64,000 nt of DNA from Kuschelorhynchus macadamiae (Eukaryota; Arthropoda; Insecta; Coleoptera; Curculionidae): the NCBI GenBank assembly GCA_030620095.1, contig JAUTXW010003606.1, forward strand, positions 167,501 to 231,500, in the 5' to 3' direction. The position numbers and the translations under genes are program-made. Below the pieces are notes generated by a model that did not search any database, was not told the DNA's origin, and saw only the letters and a list, made by a program, of their open reading frames with translations. Positions within the stretch are counted from its first letter, which is position 1; every line of letters starts with the position of its first letter. Positions 34,351 to 46,484 of the stretch are shown one piece after another.

Positions 34351-34507
34351 TTCATGCTGAAGCCTTCATATAAATATATATAATGAATTAATCTGTCAAA
34401 TAATATTTTTATTTAACTTTTAGCAATAATTTAAGGAATTTAAACGGTTCATGGCACTCTAATTTTAAAAATAATTTTTACTTTTTTTCTGTCACGTCAC
34501 AAAATGA

Positions 34508-36910
34508 CCAGTGAGGGTGGTTTGTACTCAGAATTGGTCTCGAAAAATTTTTACGGTCTCGGTATCGGTCTCGATGCTTCGAGACCGAGACCGAGACCTT
34601 CTTAGTCTCGGTATCGGTCTCGAAAGTCTCGGTGGTCTCGAAAACAAAATTTTAAAAACAATAATTGTTCGTCGAGATGTTATTTAGACAAAAGTACATG
34701 GAAGCCTACGTTCGAAACCCAGAGTTTTTCCAATCTTAAAAATTTAATGTAAAAACACCCAATGTTTGAACATTTCAGTAAAGTAGGAAAAATGTAGGTA
34801 TATTTAAATAAAAAATTATTCCAAAAATCTATAATTCGAAATGATGTTGCCAACAGATCGAATCAGTAAATAAAGATATACGGACAATAGTAAGTGTATC
34901 AAAAAAAAAATCACATATCCCTTGTTCTTTGGACATCAACAGAAACGCCACACATCACTAGAGTTACTTAAACAACCATCCACAGAACCATAATTATTTG
35001 ACATTTCGAAAGATATACAAATGGAATAAGATATATTAAACACAAAATAAGGACACACTGTATAACGCTGCCGGACTCATGCAGGCAACGTGTTGGGCAT
35101 TCTAGGGACAGACGTTATAATTCAATCATCACCATCGATCAAACGATCGATGGCCAAGTAAAGCATCCTTAGGTATTCTGTAAACTTTGCTATTTTGAAC
35201 CAAACTTTTATTACTTTGATGCGTATTTACTCTTTTAACCAGGACCGTTCTTAAGGGTCTGTACGTTGTGCTTGCACAAAGGCGGCTATGGTTCATAATA
35301 CTACTTGTGAATCAACTATTTTTGTTCTTTGGTAAACTAACTATAAATTTTAAAAGTGGAGTAGGTTTTAAAAGTAAATTTATTTATTAAAAAAACATTT
35401 ACTTGTTCAATTTTTCGCCTGAAAGATCAATCTATAACCTTTTTTGAGAAAATGTACAGGGATAAATATTATATTGTGCCTGCTGAATCACCAATAATAT
35501 CAAGTTCCTCAAGCGATCATAACTATGACATCGATTATACATCACTATTTGAAAAAAAAAGTGATTCCGATAATTGGAGAAAAGAAATAATAGAATATTT
35601 GCAATTAAAGCGAAAGGGTACAGATATTTTAGAATGGTAGAAAGCACACGACAAACAATTTCCAAATTTAGCCAAAATGGCAAAAGATCTTTTGTCTATA
35701 CAGGCGACCTCTGTAGCAGTAGAGCGTTTATTTTCACAAGCAGGGTTAATTAAAACAAAACTAAGAAGCATGTTAAATGAAACTTCAAACAAATGCTTAT
35801 TATGTATTCATTCATGGTATAAAAGTAACTTGAAAAATGAAATTATAAAATATTAGTTTAAATTTTCTGTAATATTTTTAAGTTTATTATATAGGTTGAA
35901 ATAAAATCTAAAAATATGCTTATAATGTATGTTTAGAAATTTAACAGTTCGTTATTTTTTAAGCGTAATAGTTGAATTAGCTTTATTGATTATCTATTTA
36001 AAATCTTAAGCCAAATTCTACTTTGTATTTTGTTTGTTGAAAATCTTGTCCGTATGTATATGTATTATTTTTATTATACACATATAGTTAAAAATTTTAT
36101 ATCGTATATTATTTTCAAATACAAACAAAATCAATAATATTGTTCTATAAAACACGTACCTTCTTTAATTAGCAAGCCATCGAAGCGATTAAAGATGAAA
36201 ATGTTAAGAAAAATTTTCACTGATTTTTTTAACAATTTTTTTGTTTATTTTAAGTCCGAAAATTTTTAAACAAAAATCACCACCCATTACTTTGTCTGTT
36301 GAGACTTTACCGTATCTATACTATATAAGAATATGATATTGCGATGTTTTTAGTTGTTACAGTCTATTAGTTATTAATTATTGAACCAAAAAACTAAAAA
36401 TATTTGGATTTTAGTTACTTTCAATAATTAAACATAAAAACTGATTATAAATTTATAAAGATCACATATCAAAATCCTATATAGTATAGTTGTGATAAAG
36501 TGTCTCTTTTTGAGAACAGGGTAGCAATTTACGGTTTTCGACATGCGAAGTGGAATTTCGCTACTAGAATTTCTAAATTTGGGAAATTCTCTTTTTATGG
36601 TTATTTATATCGTTTTTTAAATGACTATTTCACTAGTATCATTGTTATAAGAACATATACAATGCTAGTATAACATTACTAACTGATTATAGAAAAATTA
36701 TTTTTCGCATCAATTAATTTGCCCCCAAACATATATTTTTTGAATTATTTTGTCAAAACAAATAATTTACGAACATTAGTTATTTTGCTACTTCACTTTG
36801 AGATCGAGACCGATAGTCTCGATAGGTAAGTCTCGGTATCGGTCTCGGTCTCGAACTCGGTCTCGAAATACTTTTTCAAGTCTCGGTCTCGGTCTCGTGA
36901 ACCCCTAGCC
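34508..36910 (+). mobile_element. Deleted hAT element with GGTCTCG subterminal arrays
   Basis: The left end region (34508-34645) and right end region (36800-36910) hold many copies of GGTCTCG/CGAGACC in both orientations. These are probably transposase-binding repeats. The exact ends and target duplication could not be resolved; CAGTGAGGGTGG on the left and TAGGGGTTCACGAGACC on the right (minus strand) are candidates. The interior retains only the C-terminal dimerisation exon. Confidence 0.7.
35452..35855 (+). pseudogene. hAT transposase C-terminal dimerisation domain
   Basis: The frame starts at 35452 (MYRDKYYIVPAESPIISSSS) and contains one in-frame TAG at 35638, directly after DILEW. Beyond the stop comes KAHDKQFPNLAKMAKDLLSI, then QATSVAVERLFSQAGLIKTK, the hAT dimerisation signature with its catalytic Glu region. 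The rest of the transposase (zinc finger, first two catalytic Asp) is gone. Confidence 0.85.
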
Positions 36911-37735
36911 GTCCTGCATTTAAATAACATTTAATATACAGGGTGTTCCATTTAAAAATGTTTGGTCACATCCGGCTCAACCGGAAGTTACAGAATGTTA
37001 CGATCTTTCGATTTTCTAATGTACAAACTTAACATTTCACAGTGTTGAGCCACTTTTGAGAAACACCCGGCATATTGAAATTACCCAACCATAAAAGATA
37101 GGGTTAAAAATAGTATGGAAAACCATGACACTACAATAATAATTATTAATCCTTTTCAGTGTTGTGCTAACAAAAAACGCTGTAATGACAATGGAAAAAC
37201 AATGATAATAAAGCGCACGTTCATCTTAAAATCTATTATTTTAAGATATCTAATCATTTTTATGGCGATAGTCACAAAGAGTGCTTTTAAAAATCTATAT
37301 TTTTAGAAGTGATTGAAAAACCTTAAGATCTTTGATTGAGGACAGAAAAAAATAAAACCTTTTGAATACCCTCAAACACAACATTCCGTTATGTTTATTT
37401 TCTAATAAGCTTTAAACTCTCAGACCCAGTATTGTAAAAATAGGTCAGTAATTTTAGACTCATAAAAAATATGTATTTATTATGTCTCGAAATTCATTTA
37501 GTTCATTTCTGTTAATGTAAATAGAAGTACCTCTTGTCTGAAGAAGCTACAGTGTTAGCGAAACGATCGTTGTAAATATATGTGAAAATTTAAAACATAC
37601 TGAGTGTTTTATTACCTATTTGATAATGAATTTTCATCAAGTAACGATCCAGTCAATTAAATTATTTTTGCACTTAAGTCGGATTTAAAAGTGTCTAGTT
37701 AATTTTTTTACTTACGAAAATACAAATGCACTTAC
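36911..37735. other. Worn transposon ends (DD41D-type and Penelope-type)
   Basis: ACAGGGTGTTCCATTTAAAA near 36939 is a DD41D-type terminal module. Around 37540-37590, TGAAGAAGCTACAGTGTTAG followed by CGAAACGATCG resembles the terminal block of Penelope-like elements (compare GCTAACTTGGTTAGCGAAAC at 53690). Neither has an associated intact gene. Confidence 0.5.
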
Positions 37736-37806
37736 CGCTGGAACGAAATTCCTTTCTTCCTTGTACTTCTAATACGGATACGACCGCACGCCACACAACT
37801 GACCAT
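37736..37806 (-). CDS. First exon with THAP-like zinc-finger start
   Basis: ATG at 37806 opens MVSCVACGRIRIRSTRKKGI followed by SFQ and two bases before a strong donor CAGCG|GTAAGT (37736/37735). The Met, the Cys-x2-Cys pair near the N-terminus and the KGISFQR ending match the opening of THAP domains, where an FHxFP motif follows. The next exon (rest of the finger with Cys and His ligands) was not found in the window. Upstream, TTTATAAATAAT-like sequence near 37920 could be a core promoter. Alternatively the exon is the 5' untranslated exon of Keap1 on the same strand and the short frame is a coincidence. Confidence 0.45.
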
Positions 37807-38045
37807 TTTTTGTATTTACGATCACGCAAACGACCAAAAATGTGTTTGTTACGTTTTATAACACACAACACAACTTATTAATTAACTTTTATATTAACTC
37901 GATGTGTGTATTATTTATAAACCGCTAAAACTAAAGCTTAAATTTATGACGACGGTTTGACAACATACGTCAACAAACCAAAACGTAAACATCAGAAAAA
38001 TAAGGTCCCAAAAATGACGTAGTTCCGTCAAAGCCTGCCTACTTA
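37807..38045 (-). promoter_or_regulatory. Possible promoter region of the 37806 exon
   Basis: This is a rare repeat-free stretch upstream of a plausible first exon. On the minus strand a GGTTTATAAATAATAC stretch lies about 110 bp before the ATG and a TATAAAAG stretch about 80 bp before it. No experimental mark is visible. The call rests only on position and TATA-like sequence. Confidence 0.25.
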
Positions 38046-38049
38046 AAAT

Positions 38050-38860
38050 AATGCATGGGGCTCTTTCCTGTTGTCTATTTATTCAAAGGCTTATATGTTT
38101 CTTTGTACGTATTTGGTTAATTATATTAAGGCATTCTTCATTTGGTATATTGAAAAACATATTGGTAACATCAAAGGATGCTAAAATACTATTGTTTGGC
38201 AAGGTTATATCTTTTAGTTTTTTTAGTAAGTTCGATAGAGTTTTTAACAGAAAATTTTGGTTTAAATTGTGTGATAATTTCTAAAAATTGTATAAAGTTT
38301 TACAACGGTATTCCTTTAAGGGATGTTTGTATAAGATACAATCGGCCTTATGGGTGCCCCTTCTTTATGTATTTTTGTGAGACAGTATGATGTTGGTGGA
38401 GATGGGTTTTTGTTAATAAGCATGTATTTTTCTTTTTCACTAAATATAGCACTCGTCTCTTTTAAGGCATTTTTTAACTTGGTTTGAATTTTATCAGTTG
38501 GGTTACTTTTTAATTTAACTGGGTTCTCATTTTGAAGGAAATTTTTTACTTTATTTTTATAATGTTCAATATCTAACACTACTATAGAATTACCTTTATC
38601 AGCTTTAGTTACCGAAAGGTTGTTGCTTTTAATCTTTGGTTGTAATGACTTCAAATTTGTTTCGTCTTTTTTACGAATTAAGTTGGTTTCCTGAGGTTTT
38701 TGTAAAATTCTTTTTATTTGTTCTTTGGGAAGATTGGCGTTTTGATTATTATATAATACAACTTCAACTTCTGAGACAATGGTTTCTAAATTTATGTTTT
38801 TATCTGATGGATTATATTTAGGACCTTTTTCTAACAGATTAATTTCTGAAGTTGAGATGA
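38050..38860 (-). pseudogene. Penelope-like reverse transcriptase, N-terminal part
   Basis: The minus-strand frame includes PKYNPSDKNINLETIVSEVE, the conserved VTKADKGNSIVVLD and SYCLTKIHKEGAPIRPIVSY (reverse transcriptase motifs 1-2), and after a break DITLPNNSILASFDVTNMFF, the first catalytic Asp motif. Stops and frameshifts occur below 38316. The rest of the enzyme is missing on this side. Confidence 0.8.
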
Positions 38861-38879
38861 TGACTAATAATAGACTAGC

Positions 38880-40075
38880 TGCCTAGAGCAGCCTAAAGGC
38901 ACAAACAAGCTGGTGCTTTGCAAAAATATTTACAAGGTACATCTGCTACTGCTAGGACCAAAAAAAAAATGACGTCTCCGCTGATCCACCAACAACTTCG
39001 GTTTCAAACAAGAATACAGAATCGTCACAGAGTGATGATGATCAACAAATGGACAATATTCCTACGGAAATTGACACTACTCTGCCATCAGAAGAAAGCA
39101 ACAACCTGGCACTTATGGGAAACGATGAAGGCGCTCTACAAACTTTAAACATAGATCCCGCCTTGTGGTCAACAATTTTAGGAGATGCTGAAAGAAGTTT
39201 TTTTGATAAAGCAAGGTCCAACTAAACCGTAGTTCAATTATAAAATTCCTTCTGATGATACTGGCTGAAAATTTAGCGCCAATTACTTTAGAAAAATATT
39301 AAGCAATGAAGAGCAAGTTGTTAAGAGACTGGCTAGTGCAGTCGATTTCAAAAAACAGTATATACTGCTGGTGCTGTAAAAATGTCGGCTGTGTTATCAG
39401 TTACCTTTCAAAAGAGGGTTTTTAATAACTTTTGAAGACCATGAAATTTCCAAAATTATATTCAAGCTCAAAAATCGTGGTTAGAACTAAGTCAGAGACT
39501 AAAGTGTTGCTCAAAACATTAATGCTGAAACAAACCATTGGTACCAGGTGCTTTTAAGAATTGTAGCAATCATTAAAATGCTTGGTAAAAATTGTATTGC
39601 TTTTCCAGGTACTCACTATCTCGGGAAAAATATACAATACGAAATAATAGACCTCCTGCACCAAAGTGTAAAAGTTCATATTATTAATGAAATAAAAAAA
39701 AGCTACATATCATTCCATAATTTTAGATTGCACTCCCGACATTAGCAAGGTGAAGCAAATGAATCTTGTAGTCAGATAGGTTTCAATCAATAAAGCTGAT
39801 TCCAATGAGCTTGAAATAAAAATTAATGAAAGATCTCTGGATTTTCTTCCAGTTGAAATATCTGCAGGAAAACAAATGTTTAAAATTCTAGTTGGAGAAC
39901 TTAATGATATGGGTTTAAATTTGCAAGATTTTAGAGGGCAGGTATATGACAACGGGTCCAATATGAGAGGCGATAAATGATCTAGAATTAAAAATTTATA
40001 TTGGCGAGCATTTTACGTTCTGCACAGTAGCCACTCTCTTAATCTAGTGGTTAATGATATGGCAAAAGCATGATA
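38880..40075 (+). pseudogene. Decayed hAT transposase (DUF4371/ZMYM-like)
   Basis: Blocks can be read in several frames: NIDPALWSTILGDAERSFFD, LLRIVAIIKMLG, NEIKKSYISFHN, CTPDIS followed by MNLVVR, LDFLPVEISAGKQMFKILVG, ELNDMGLNLQDFRGQVYDNG (with the second catalytic Asp) and SHSLNLVVNDMAKA. Order and content match the ZMYM-like hAT transposases, a lineage related to the intact frame at 54535. It stops abruptly at about 40075, where another transposon fragment begins. Confidence 0.7.
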
Positions 40076-40089
40076 TTTTTGACTATATT

Positions 40090-40290
40090 TTTTCAACAGG
40101 ACAGGGCTCCTGCTCATAATTCCCAAATAGTATGACCATATTTATATAACCCTATACGCTGACCAGCTAGGTTCTTTCAGTGCTCGATTTTTTTTTGCGG
40201 TTATATGGCAAATAAAATTATCAGACCCCACATCATACTATGGAAGATCTGCGCAATGCCACTGAGAGAGAATTAAGAAATTTATAATTC
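40090..40290 (+). pseudogene. DD41D-type transposase fragment
   Basis: The frame contains FFQQDRAPAHNSQIV (second catalytic Asp region), a stop, and a tail ending HHTMEDLRNATERELRNL. The third catalytic motif is not readable. It is a short relic fused to the end of the hAT remains. Confidence 0.55.
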
Positions 40291-40302
40291 TATTAAATAA
40301 AA

Positions 40303-41285
40303 CACAAAGTCTTGGTCTCAGTCAAACAAATATTTTAAAAAACCTAAGGTGACAAATGTCTTGCTCTTGAGAGCATCATCGGACATACAATATTGGAAAA
40401 ACCTAACATACTAATTATTCAATTAAAAAATAATATTAAGTATGCTACCTTAACACATTTAAAACAACAAATCCAGGTACAAAATATGAACAAAATACAA
40501 AACAACAAATCACACGTTACATCTTAGAAGTACAACAATAATAAGAGGAGGCTGAATGCTTGAGTATTGATGGTCGCATATGCTCCACAAAACTTAAAAC
40601 GAGCCCATGTAGTTAAATGTGTTAAAATAAAACTATAAAAGAAGAATACAGGTCAGTGTCAATTGTCACACGACTGGTCCGTAAATAAGGTTAAAATTCC
40701 ATAAACAATGCTAATTATTATTTATGTTATTAAAGATGAAATGGGGTTCGAAATTAAATACGTCATTAACAAAGGTGAGAACCGGACTCTTCTTGACTTT
40801 ACTTATTTCTATTTTTTCTAATAAATCTAATTTCCTTCCCTTGGAACACTCATGTAAGATATTTATATTTTCAGGTACAGCAAAGGTGTGTCCTGAAGCT
40901 GCTTCGCAAATGCAGTTGTCTCCGTTGTTTCCGAATTTTTATATTTATTAAAGATATTTACATGTTCTTGTACTCTGGCAGATATCTTCCTTCCGGAATA
41001 CACTCCAGATTTTGAGAATCTATCAGTCTTTTCCTTAATTTTAACTAAATGTGAGTGTTTGCAGTTTTAAATGCCATAAGTATGTTAAAATTTCTAAAGA
41101 ATTATGCCATTTGTAAGAAAATATTATCAAAAAACATCTATATTGGTTGTTATTTTTGTGAGACTTAGGCTGTATTATAAGAGAATTTATATTTGGTGAC
41201 AAATTTAAAATAAAGGGTATTGATGGAACATATGGCAAACCCGTTTCTAGCTGCTATCTGTTTTATTGTGTGAGTTTTAAAAAAA
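40303..41285 (-). pseudogene. Penelope-like 3' part: GIY-YIG endonuclease relic and terminal repeat
   Basis: On the minus strand, KTDRFSKSGVYSGRKISARV shows a GIY motif with the YVGQS part deleted. It is followed by VQEHVNIFNKYKNSE and a terminal region with GATGATGCTCTCAAGAGCAA. It is mirrored by the plus-strand copy starting at 41290. Confidence 0.65.
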
Positions 41286-41289
41286 AAGC

Positions 41290-41782
41290 ATTTTTAGAAA
41301 GGGAAAGTTTAAATAACCTAAAAAACAAAAAACAGGTTTGGCTATGGGCTCTTGTCTTTCTCCCTTCTTTAGCGAAATTTTTATGCAAAACTTCAAGAAT
41401 AAAATTATAAACAGCCTATTTTCGAATTCTCTACTAATTTATAAGAGGTACGTGGACGACGTATTTATAATATGGAATAATAGTGAAAAGGAATTGAACA
41501 ATTTTTTAAATTTCGTCAATAACTTACATAATAAAATTTATTTTACACTGGAAAAAGAAACACAACATAAATTACCTTTTTTAGATTTGTTACTTATTAG
41601 AAAAAATAATAAAATACATTTTGAAATTTACAGAAAACAGTCAGCTACTGACAATATTATTCAATTTACTTCTAATTCACCCTACACACATAAATTTGCA
41701 GCTTTCAATTCTTTGTTTTTTAGGTTATTTAAATTTCCCCTTTCTAAAAATGCTTTTTATGAAGAACTAAACACAATAAAAC

Positions 41783-41842
<60 letters not shown>

Positions 41843-42103
41843 ATACACCCTAAGTCTGACAAAAATAAACACCAATATAGGTGTATAACATTTTTTGGTA
41901 ATATTTCCCTACAAATGGCAAAATTCTTTAGACATTTTAACATATCTATTGCATTTAAAACTGTAAACACTCTTAAAAATCATTTAGTTTAAATTATAGA
42001 TAAGACTAACAGATTCTCAAAATCTGGAGTGTATTCGTTGAGTTGTAGCGACTGTCCTGCTGTGTATGTTGGCCAGTCCGAGAGGAAGATATATACCAGA
42101 GTA
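41290..42103 (+). pseudogene. Penelope-like reverse transcriptase C-terminal half plus GIY-YIG start
   Basis: The frame 41338-41785 begins MAMGSCLSPFFSEIFMQNF and carries the catalytic RYVDDVFIIW, then LPFLDLLLIRKNNKIHFEIY. A TA microsatellite interrupts it. Further on are KFFRHFNISIAFKTVNTLKN and the endonuclease start SKSGVYSLSCSDCPAVYVGQ with the GIY and YVG halves both present. It ends at VQ, where a DD41D element inserted at a TA. The first half of the reverse transcriptase is absent. Confidence 0.8.
41787..41838. repeat. (TA)n microsatellite inside a Penelope-like frame
   Basis: About 25 TA units lie between the reverse transcriptase and the linker to the endonuclease. Confidence 0.95.
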
Positions 42104-44705
42104 CAGGGTGATCAGTTAAGGGTAGCGAGCGGCCATATCTCATAAGATATTGGTCGTATAGATTTGAGAAAAAAAAATCATAATAAAAGTCGCCAAGAGA
42201 AATTGCTGAAAATTATTTTCGAGTTTGTCAAACGTCCGCTAGAGGGCGTAACAACCAACACCAAGTAGAAAAATGGGGTTTTTATAGAATTTTGCCTAAT
42301 GAAAATATATGGATGATATCATTTTCATATTTAGTGACCATTTCCCTACACTTTTTGTCTAAAATGTTTTGTTCTATATATCAAAATAAAGCGGTGGGGG
42401 AAGTTCAATTGTTTTTTCAAACAAACGAAGATGTCTCCCGTTTCTTTTGACCGATTTTAGCAAACTTAGGCTCATATGAAAGAGCATAATTTGCACTACA
42501 AAACGCTTATTTGGTTTTGAATTTTTGACTTTTGCTGGCGTCGCTAGATGGCGTTAACTGAATTAGTAGCATATTTTTTAGTTTTTTTCAAAAAAAACAA
42601 ATCTAATGGTATATTCATTTTTACATATTTTAAAAGGGGATAAATTTCTCTATAATTTAATGAAAATATTTTATCATCTACCTTTTTTTGAACCGTTGAT
42701 ATTGACCAAAATATTATTTTATCCACCACGCCACTGCTTTTTGTCAAAATAAAAATCATTATCAAACAAAAAGAACCTCTTGACTTTTTTTCGTTAGACG
42801 AACGGTTTTGGATTGAAAAATTAAGATGTTTAACAATTAAAAATCTTAATAAAACTGTCCAACAACAGCAGGAGCAATAACACTAAAAACAAGAACATGG
42901 AACTTTAAAAATAAACGTTAAAAATAAATTAATAGTTTTGTCGTAAATGTTCAAAATGTTGTCCATTATTTTGAATGCACTGGTCCAATCTCTTCTGGGT
43001 GGAGTTGACAGCTGTCTCAATTTCCGCTCTTGGTATAATATTTATGGCGTTTTGAATTCGGACTATCATATCTTTTCGAGTAGTTGGTCGAGTTTTATAC
43101 ACCAAATCCTTTATTCGGCCCCACAGATAAAAATAAAAATAAAAATCAAGGCAGGTTAAATCGGGGGACCGTGGTGACCAGAAAAATAGACTGCCTCTAC
43201 CAATCCAACGGTTAGGAAAATGCCTGTTCAAAAAATCTTGCACATTTCGTGAATAATGTGCCGGGCATCTGTCTTGTTGAAACCACATGTTTCTTCTTAC
43301 TTGTAAAAAAGGCACATTTTCTAAGAGTCCTGGTAAATCGTTAAATAAAAAGTTCAAATACATGTCACCGGTTAGATTGCCATTAAAGACGTTCAAAGTC
43401 AGTGTCATTTAGGGCTTGATGAATCACGATGTGATATGGATGCATTTTAAAATCCATTAATATTTTTTGCACTGAGCCATAGGATATTCCTAAATCTCTG
43501 GAGATCTCTCTTATGCTTAAATGGGGGTCTGCATGAATATAAGCCAACACATTTATAATGTTATCTTCTCTTCTTACTCTACGATTTCTTCTCAAAGTTG
43601 GGGTTGGTTGCACTTGGCCATGTTGCCTTAAACGTAAGGCTAAACGATGAAATACCATTCTCGAATGGTGTCTTCAGAGGGGATAACGCAGTGCATACTG
43701 CCTAGAAGCAATCGCCGCATTTTCAAAACATTGAAAATAAATTCTCAACATATCAAAGGCTTCTTCATTCGTAAAAGGCATGATTTGTTGTAAAAATACT
43801 TTTTACATAACATTAAATTAGATGTCAATAGCAGGAACTATCAAAATGAATATCAACGTGATTAATTTATGAAATAATAATAATTATTAATAATAAATTA
43901 TGAACTAAAGCATTCTCTCACTAATTAAATGATTATTAATGATAAAAATAATAGGTAATAATTTTATTATTGTGAGATGTAATATTTAAAAATAATTTTG
44001 AACCTTATAGTTATCATTGTTAAACATCTTATTTTTTCAATCCAAAACCGTTCGTCTAACGAAAAAAAGTCAAGAGGTTCTTTTTATTAGCAACTAATAA
44101 GTGATTACGAAAATGATTTTTATTTTGACAAAAAGCAGTGGCGTGCCATGTTTTAATAAAATAAAATAATAATTTGGTCAATATCAACGGTTCAAAAAAA
44201 GGTAGATGATAAATTATTTTCATTAAATTATAGAGAAATGTATCCCCTTTTAAAATATGTAAACATGAATATACCATTACATTTGTTTTTTTTTGAAAAA
44301 AACTAAAAAATATGCTACTAATTCAGTTAACGCCATCTAGCGACGCCAGCAAAAGTCAAAAATTCAAAACCAAATAAGCGTTTTGTAGTGCAAATTATGC
44401 TCTTTCATATGAGCCTAAGTTTGCTAAAATCGGTCAAAAGAAACGGGAGACATCTTGGTTTGTTTGAAAAAACAATTGAACTTCCCCCACCGCTTTATTT
44501 TGATATATAGAACAAAACATTTTAGACAAAAAGTGTAGGGAAATGGTCACTAAATATGAAAATGATATCATCGATATATTTTCATTAGGCAAAATTCTAT
44601 AAAAACCCCATTTTTCTACTTGGTGTTGGTTGTTACGCCCTCTAGCGGACGTTTGACAAACTCGAAAATAATTTTCAGCAATTTCTCTTGGCGACTTTTA
44701 TTATA
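42104..44705 (-). mobile_element. DD41D-type element with about 650-bp inverted arms
   Basis: The left end is CAGGGTGATCAGTTAAGGGT at 42104, after TA (42102-42103) inside a Penelope endonuclease frame. Arms from about 42178-42830 and 44024-44705 are nearly identical inverted copies of roughly 650 bp. The right end stops at AAAAGTCGCC plus a few bases and lacks the last 75 bp of the left terminal repeat, so it is truncated. The transposase is on the minus strand. Confidence 0.85.
42929..43781 (-). pseudogene. DD41D transposase lacking the first catalytic motif
   Basis: The start ATG at 43781 gives MPFTNEEAFDMLRIYFQCFE. A stop interrupts near 43680, then the helix-turn-helix ADPHLSIREISRDLGISYGS follows. 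At about 43395 the frame passes directly from LNDTDFER to FNGNLTGDMYLNF; the intervening 80 or so residues with the first catalytic Asp are deleted. The second Asp is in WFQQDRCPAHYS and the third in RSPDLTCLDFY, 41 residues apart. A small internal FYFYFY expansion follows the third Asp. The enzyme is inactive. Confidence 0.85.
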
Positions 44706-46484
44706 ATATACCATGTTTTATAAAGCAAATTCTATTACAAAAATAAATCATTACAAACGTGAGCTTGCTAAGCTTTCACCTGAAGAAATTAGGGCTAAGT
44801 ATAGAACCCTTTTTTATAATATTGGACCGTATTTTAATGGAAATGACACTAACATTTCAAGACTGTGAAAAACTTACATTTTCATGTTTGGCAGGTTCTG
44901 CTAAATTTTTCGAATATAGTTTAAATGTTCCGACTGGCCCGTTTGAAAATTTGTTACATGTAAAAATATGTTAATAATAGTTTTATTAAATAGAATAGGA
45001 AATCGAACTATGTTTTTATTGATAATTCACGGCCTATTCCAAAAAATAATGAAAAATTTATAACGACACAATTGCATTTCTCGGGTCTCAAATAAAAACA
45101 TAACTATAAAGTGTTATATACATTTCGAAAGGTGTCAGCAAGGAGAATACAATGATATACAAATACACAGGATATCCCATTTAAAAAATAACAAGTTTGA
45201 TTTCTATCTTAAAATACGTACCTTTTAGAAAATATCTATGCACACCACTGGAATTTAGGCAAAAAACACTACTAAAATTGGTTTTTACCTTCGCGATTAG
45301 TTACAGGATAATAGGGATTCGAGGGGTGCCTGAAAATTGAAAATTTTCAAAATAACCCTGTATCTCAAAAACGAAAAGAACGATGAAAATCTGATTGATT
45401 TCGTTGATTTTCTCAAAAACCTGAAAATAAACTCATACCGTGAAAACATACTTTCATGCAAAATTGGCGATAAATTTGTTGCACTTGTGCCATTACTATC
45501 GACTATTTCCCTCATGTGAATTTTGTTATAGGAAAAATTCATACAAATATTGCATTGTATAATAGAATTATATTTTTATTGAGAACGAATATTGCTGCTC
45601 TAGTCATCTGACTGGAAATAATGTAATATATTTCGAGCTTTTAAAATACTCAAAATTTTGGTTTTGAGAAATGGCAGTACTTAATTTTCATTGTTATTTG
45701 GACACTTTATTAGAATTAATACAGAGAAATACTATTTTAAAAAAGTTGTTATAGAATCATGCAGATTGCATGGACTCTTAATTTGTTAGAAGTATTTTAT
45801 CAACTTATGTCTTCAATTCAATATCCTTTAATAGACTTTTGCCCAATGTAGGTACATAGGAGCTAGAAATATAAATATGTATTAGTCAAAATGAGCACAG
45901 TCACCGTAGCTGAATTATGTATAGATGCATCTAGTTAATGGGCATCGTGTTTGAAGGCCAAACAAATAATAAATTTGCTTTTATTGCAAAATGCATGATT
46001 CTGCGAAAAAATAACAATATATGCTTATTGTACTTGTCATGAACTCGATAAACGTGTCAAACAATTTTAAAATGCTAAGTTTTTATTACGATTCTCTTAA
46101 CGTTATCTCCCTTACCCATAGTGTGTGTATTTCAAAGATTTAATAAGCCGATTACCATGCTTTGATGTACGGATGTCGTCAAAATTTGCAAATAATCTCG
46201 CAAACAAGGTAAAGTTTAATAAATATTTTTCGAACAGATATCTTATATATTCAGATATCTTACTGAGATATATATTTTTTTATTAAATATTTGGATGATA
46301 TTACACAAGGTGCTATAAGTATTAGTGACTTTCTCCAAGGATTCAAAACACCCTGTAGAAAAAACAGGTATGTTTAGTATTTCCCCGCAGAAGTCGCGTT
46401 ATACTGCCTTCCTTTATCGGTATTCTATTTTTTTTATTCATCTTTTATCTTCATTTTTAATGGAAATATACGGTTTTTTACTTC
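44706..46484. other. Mostly unassigned, with a worn DD41D-type end
   Basis: A short frame near 44713 (FYKANSITKINHYKRELAKL) has protein-like composition but I do not recognise it. Around 45165-45420 there is a terminal module of the CAGGGTG group (GGATATCCCATTTAAAAAAT, ACCCTGTATCTCAAAAACGA). The remainder shows nothing. Confidence 0.4.
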
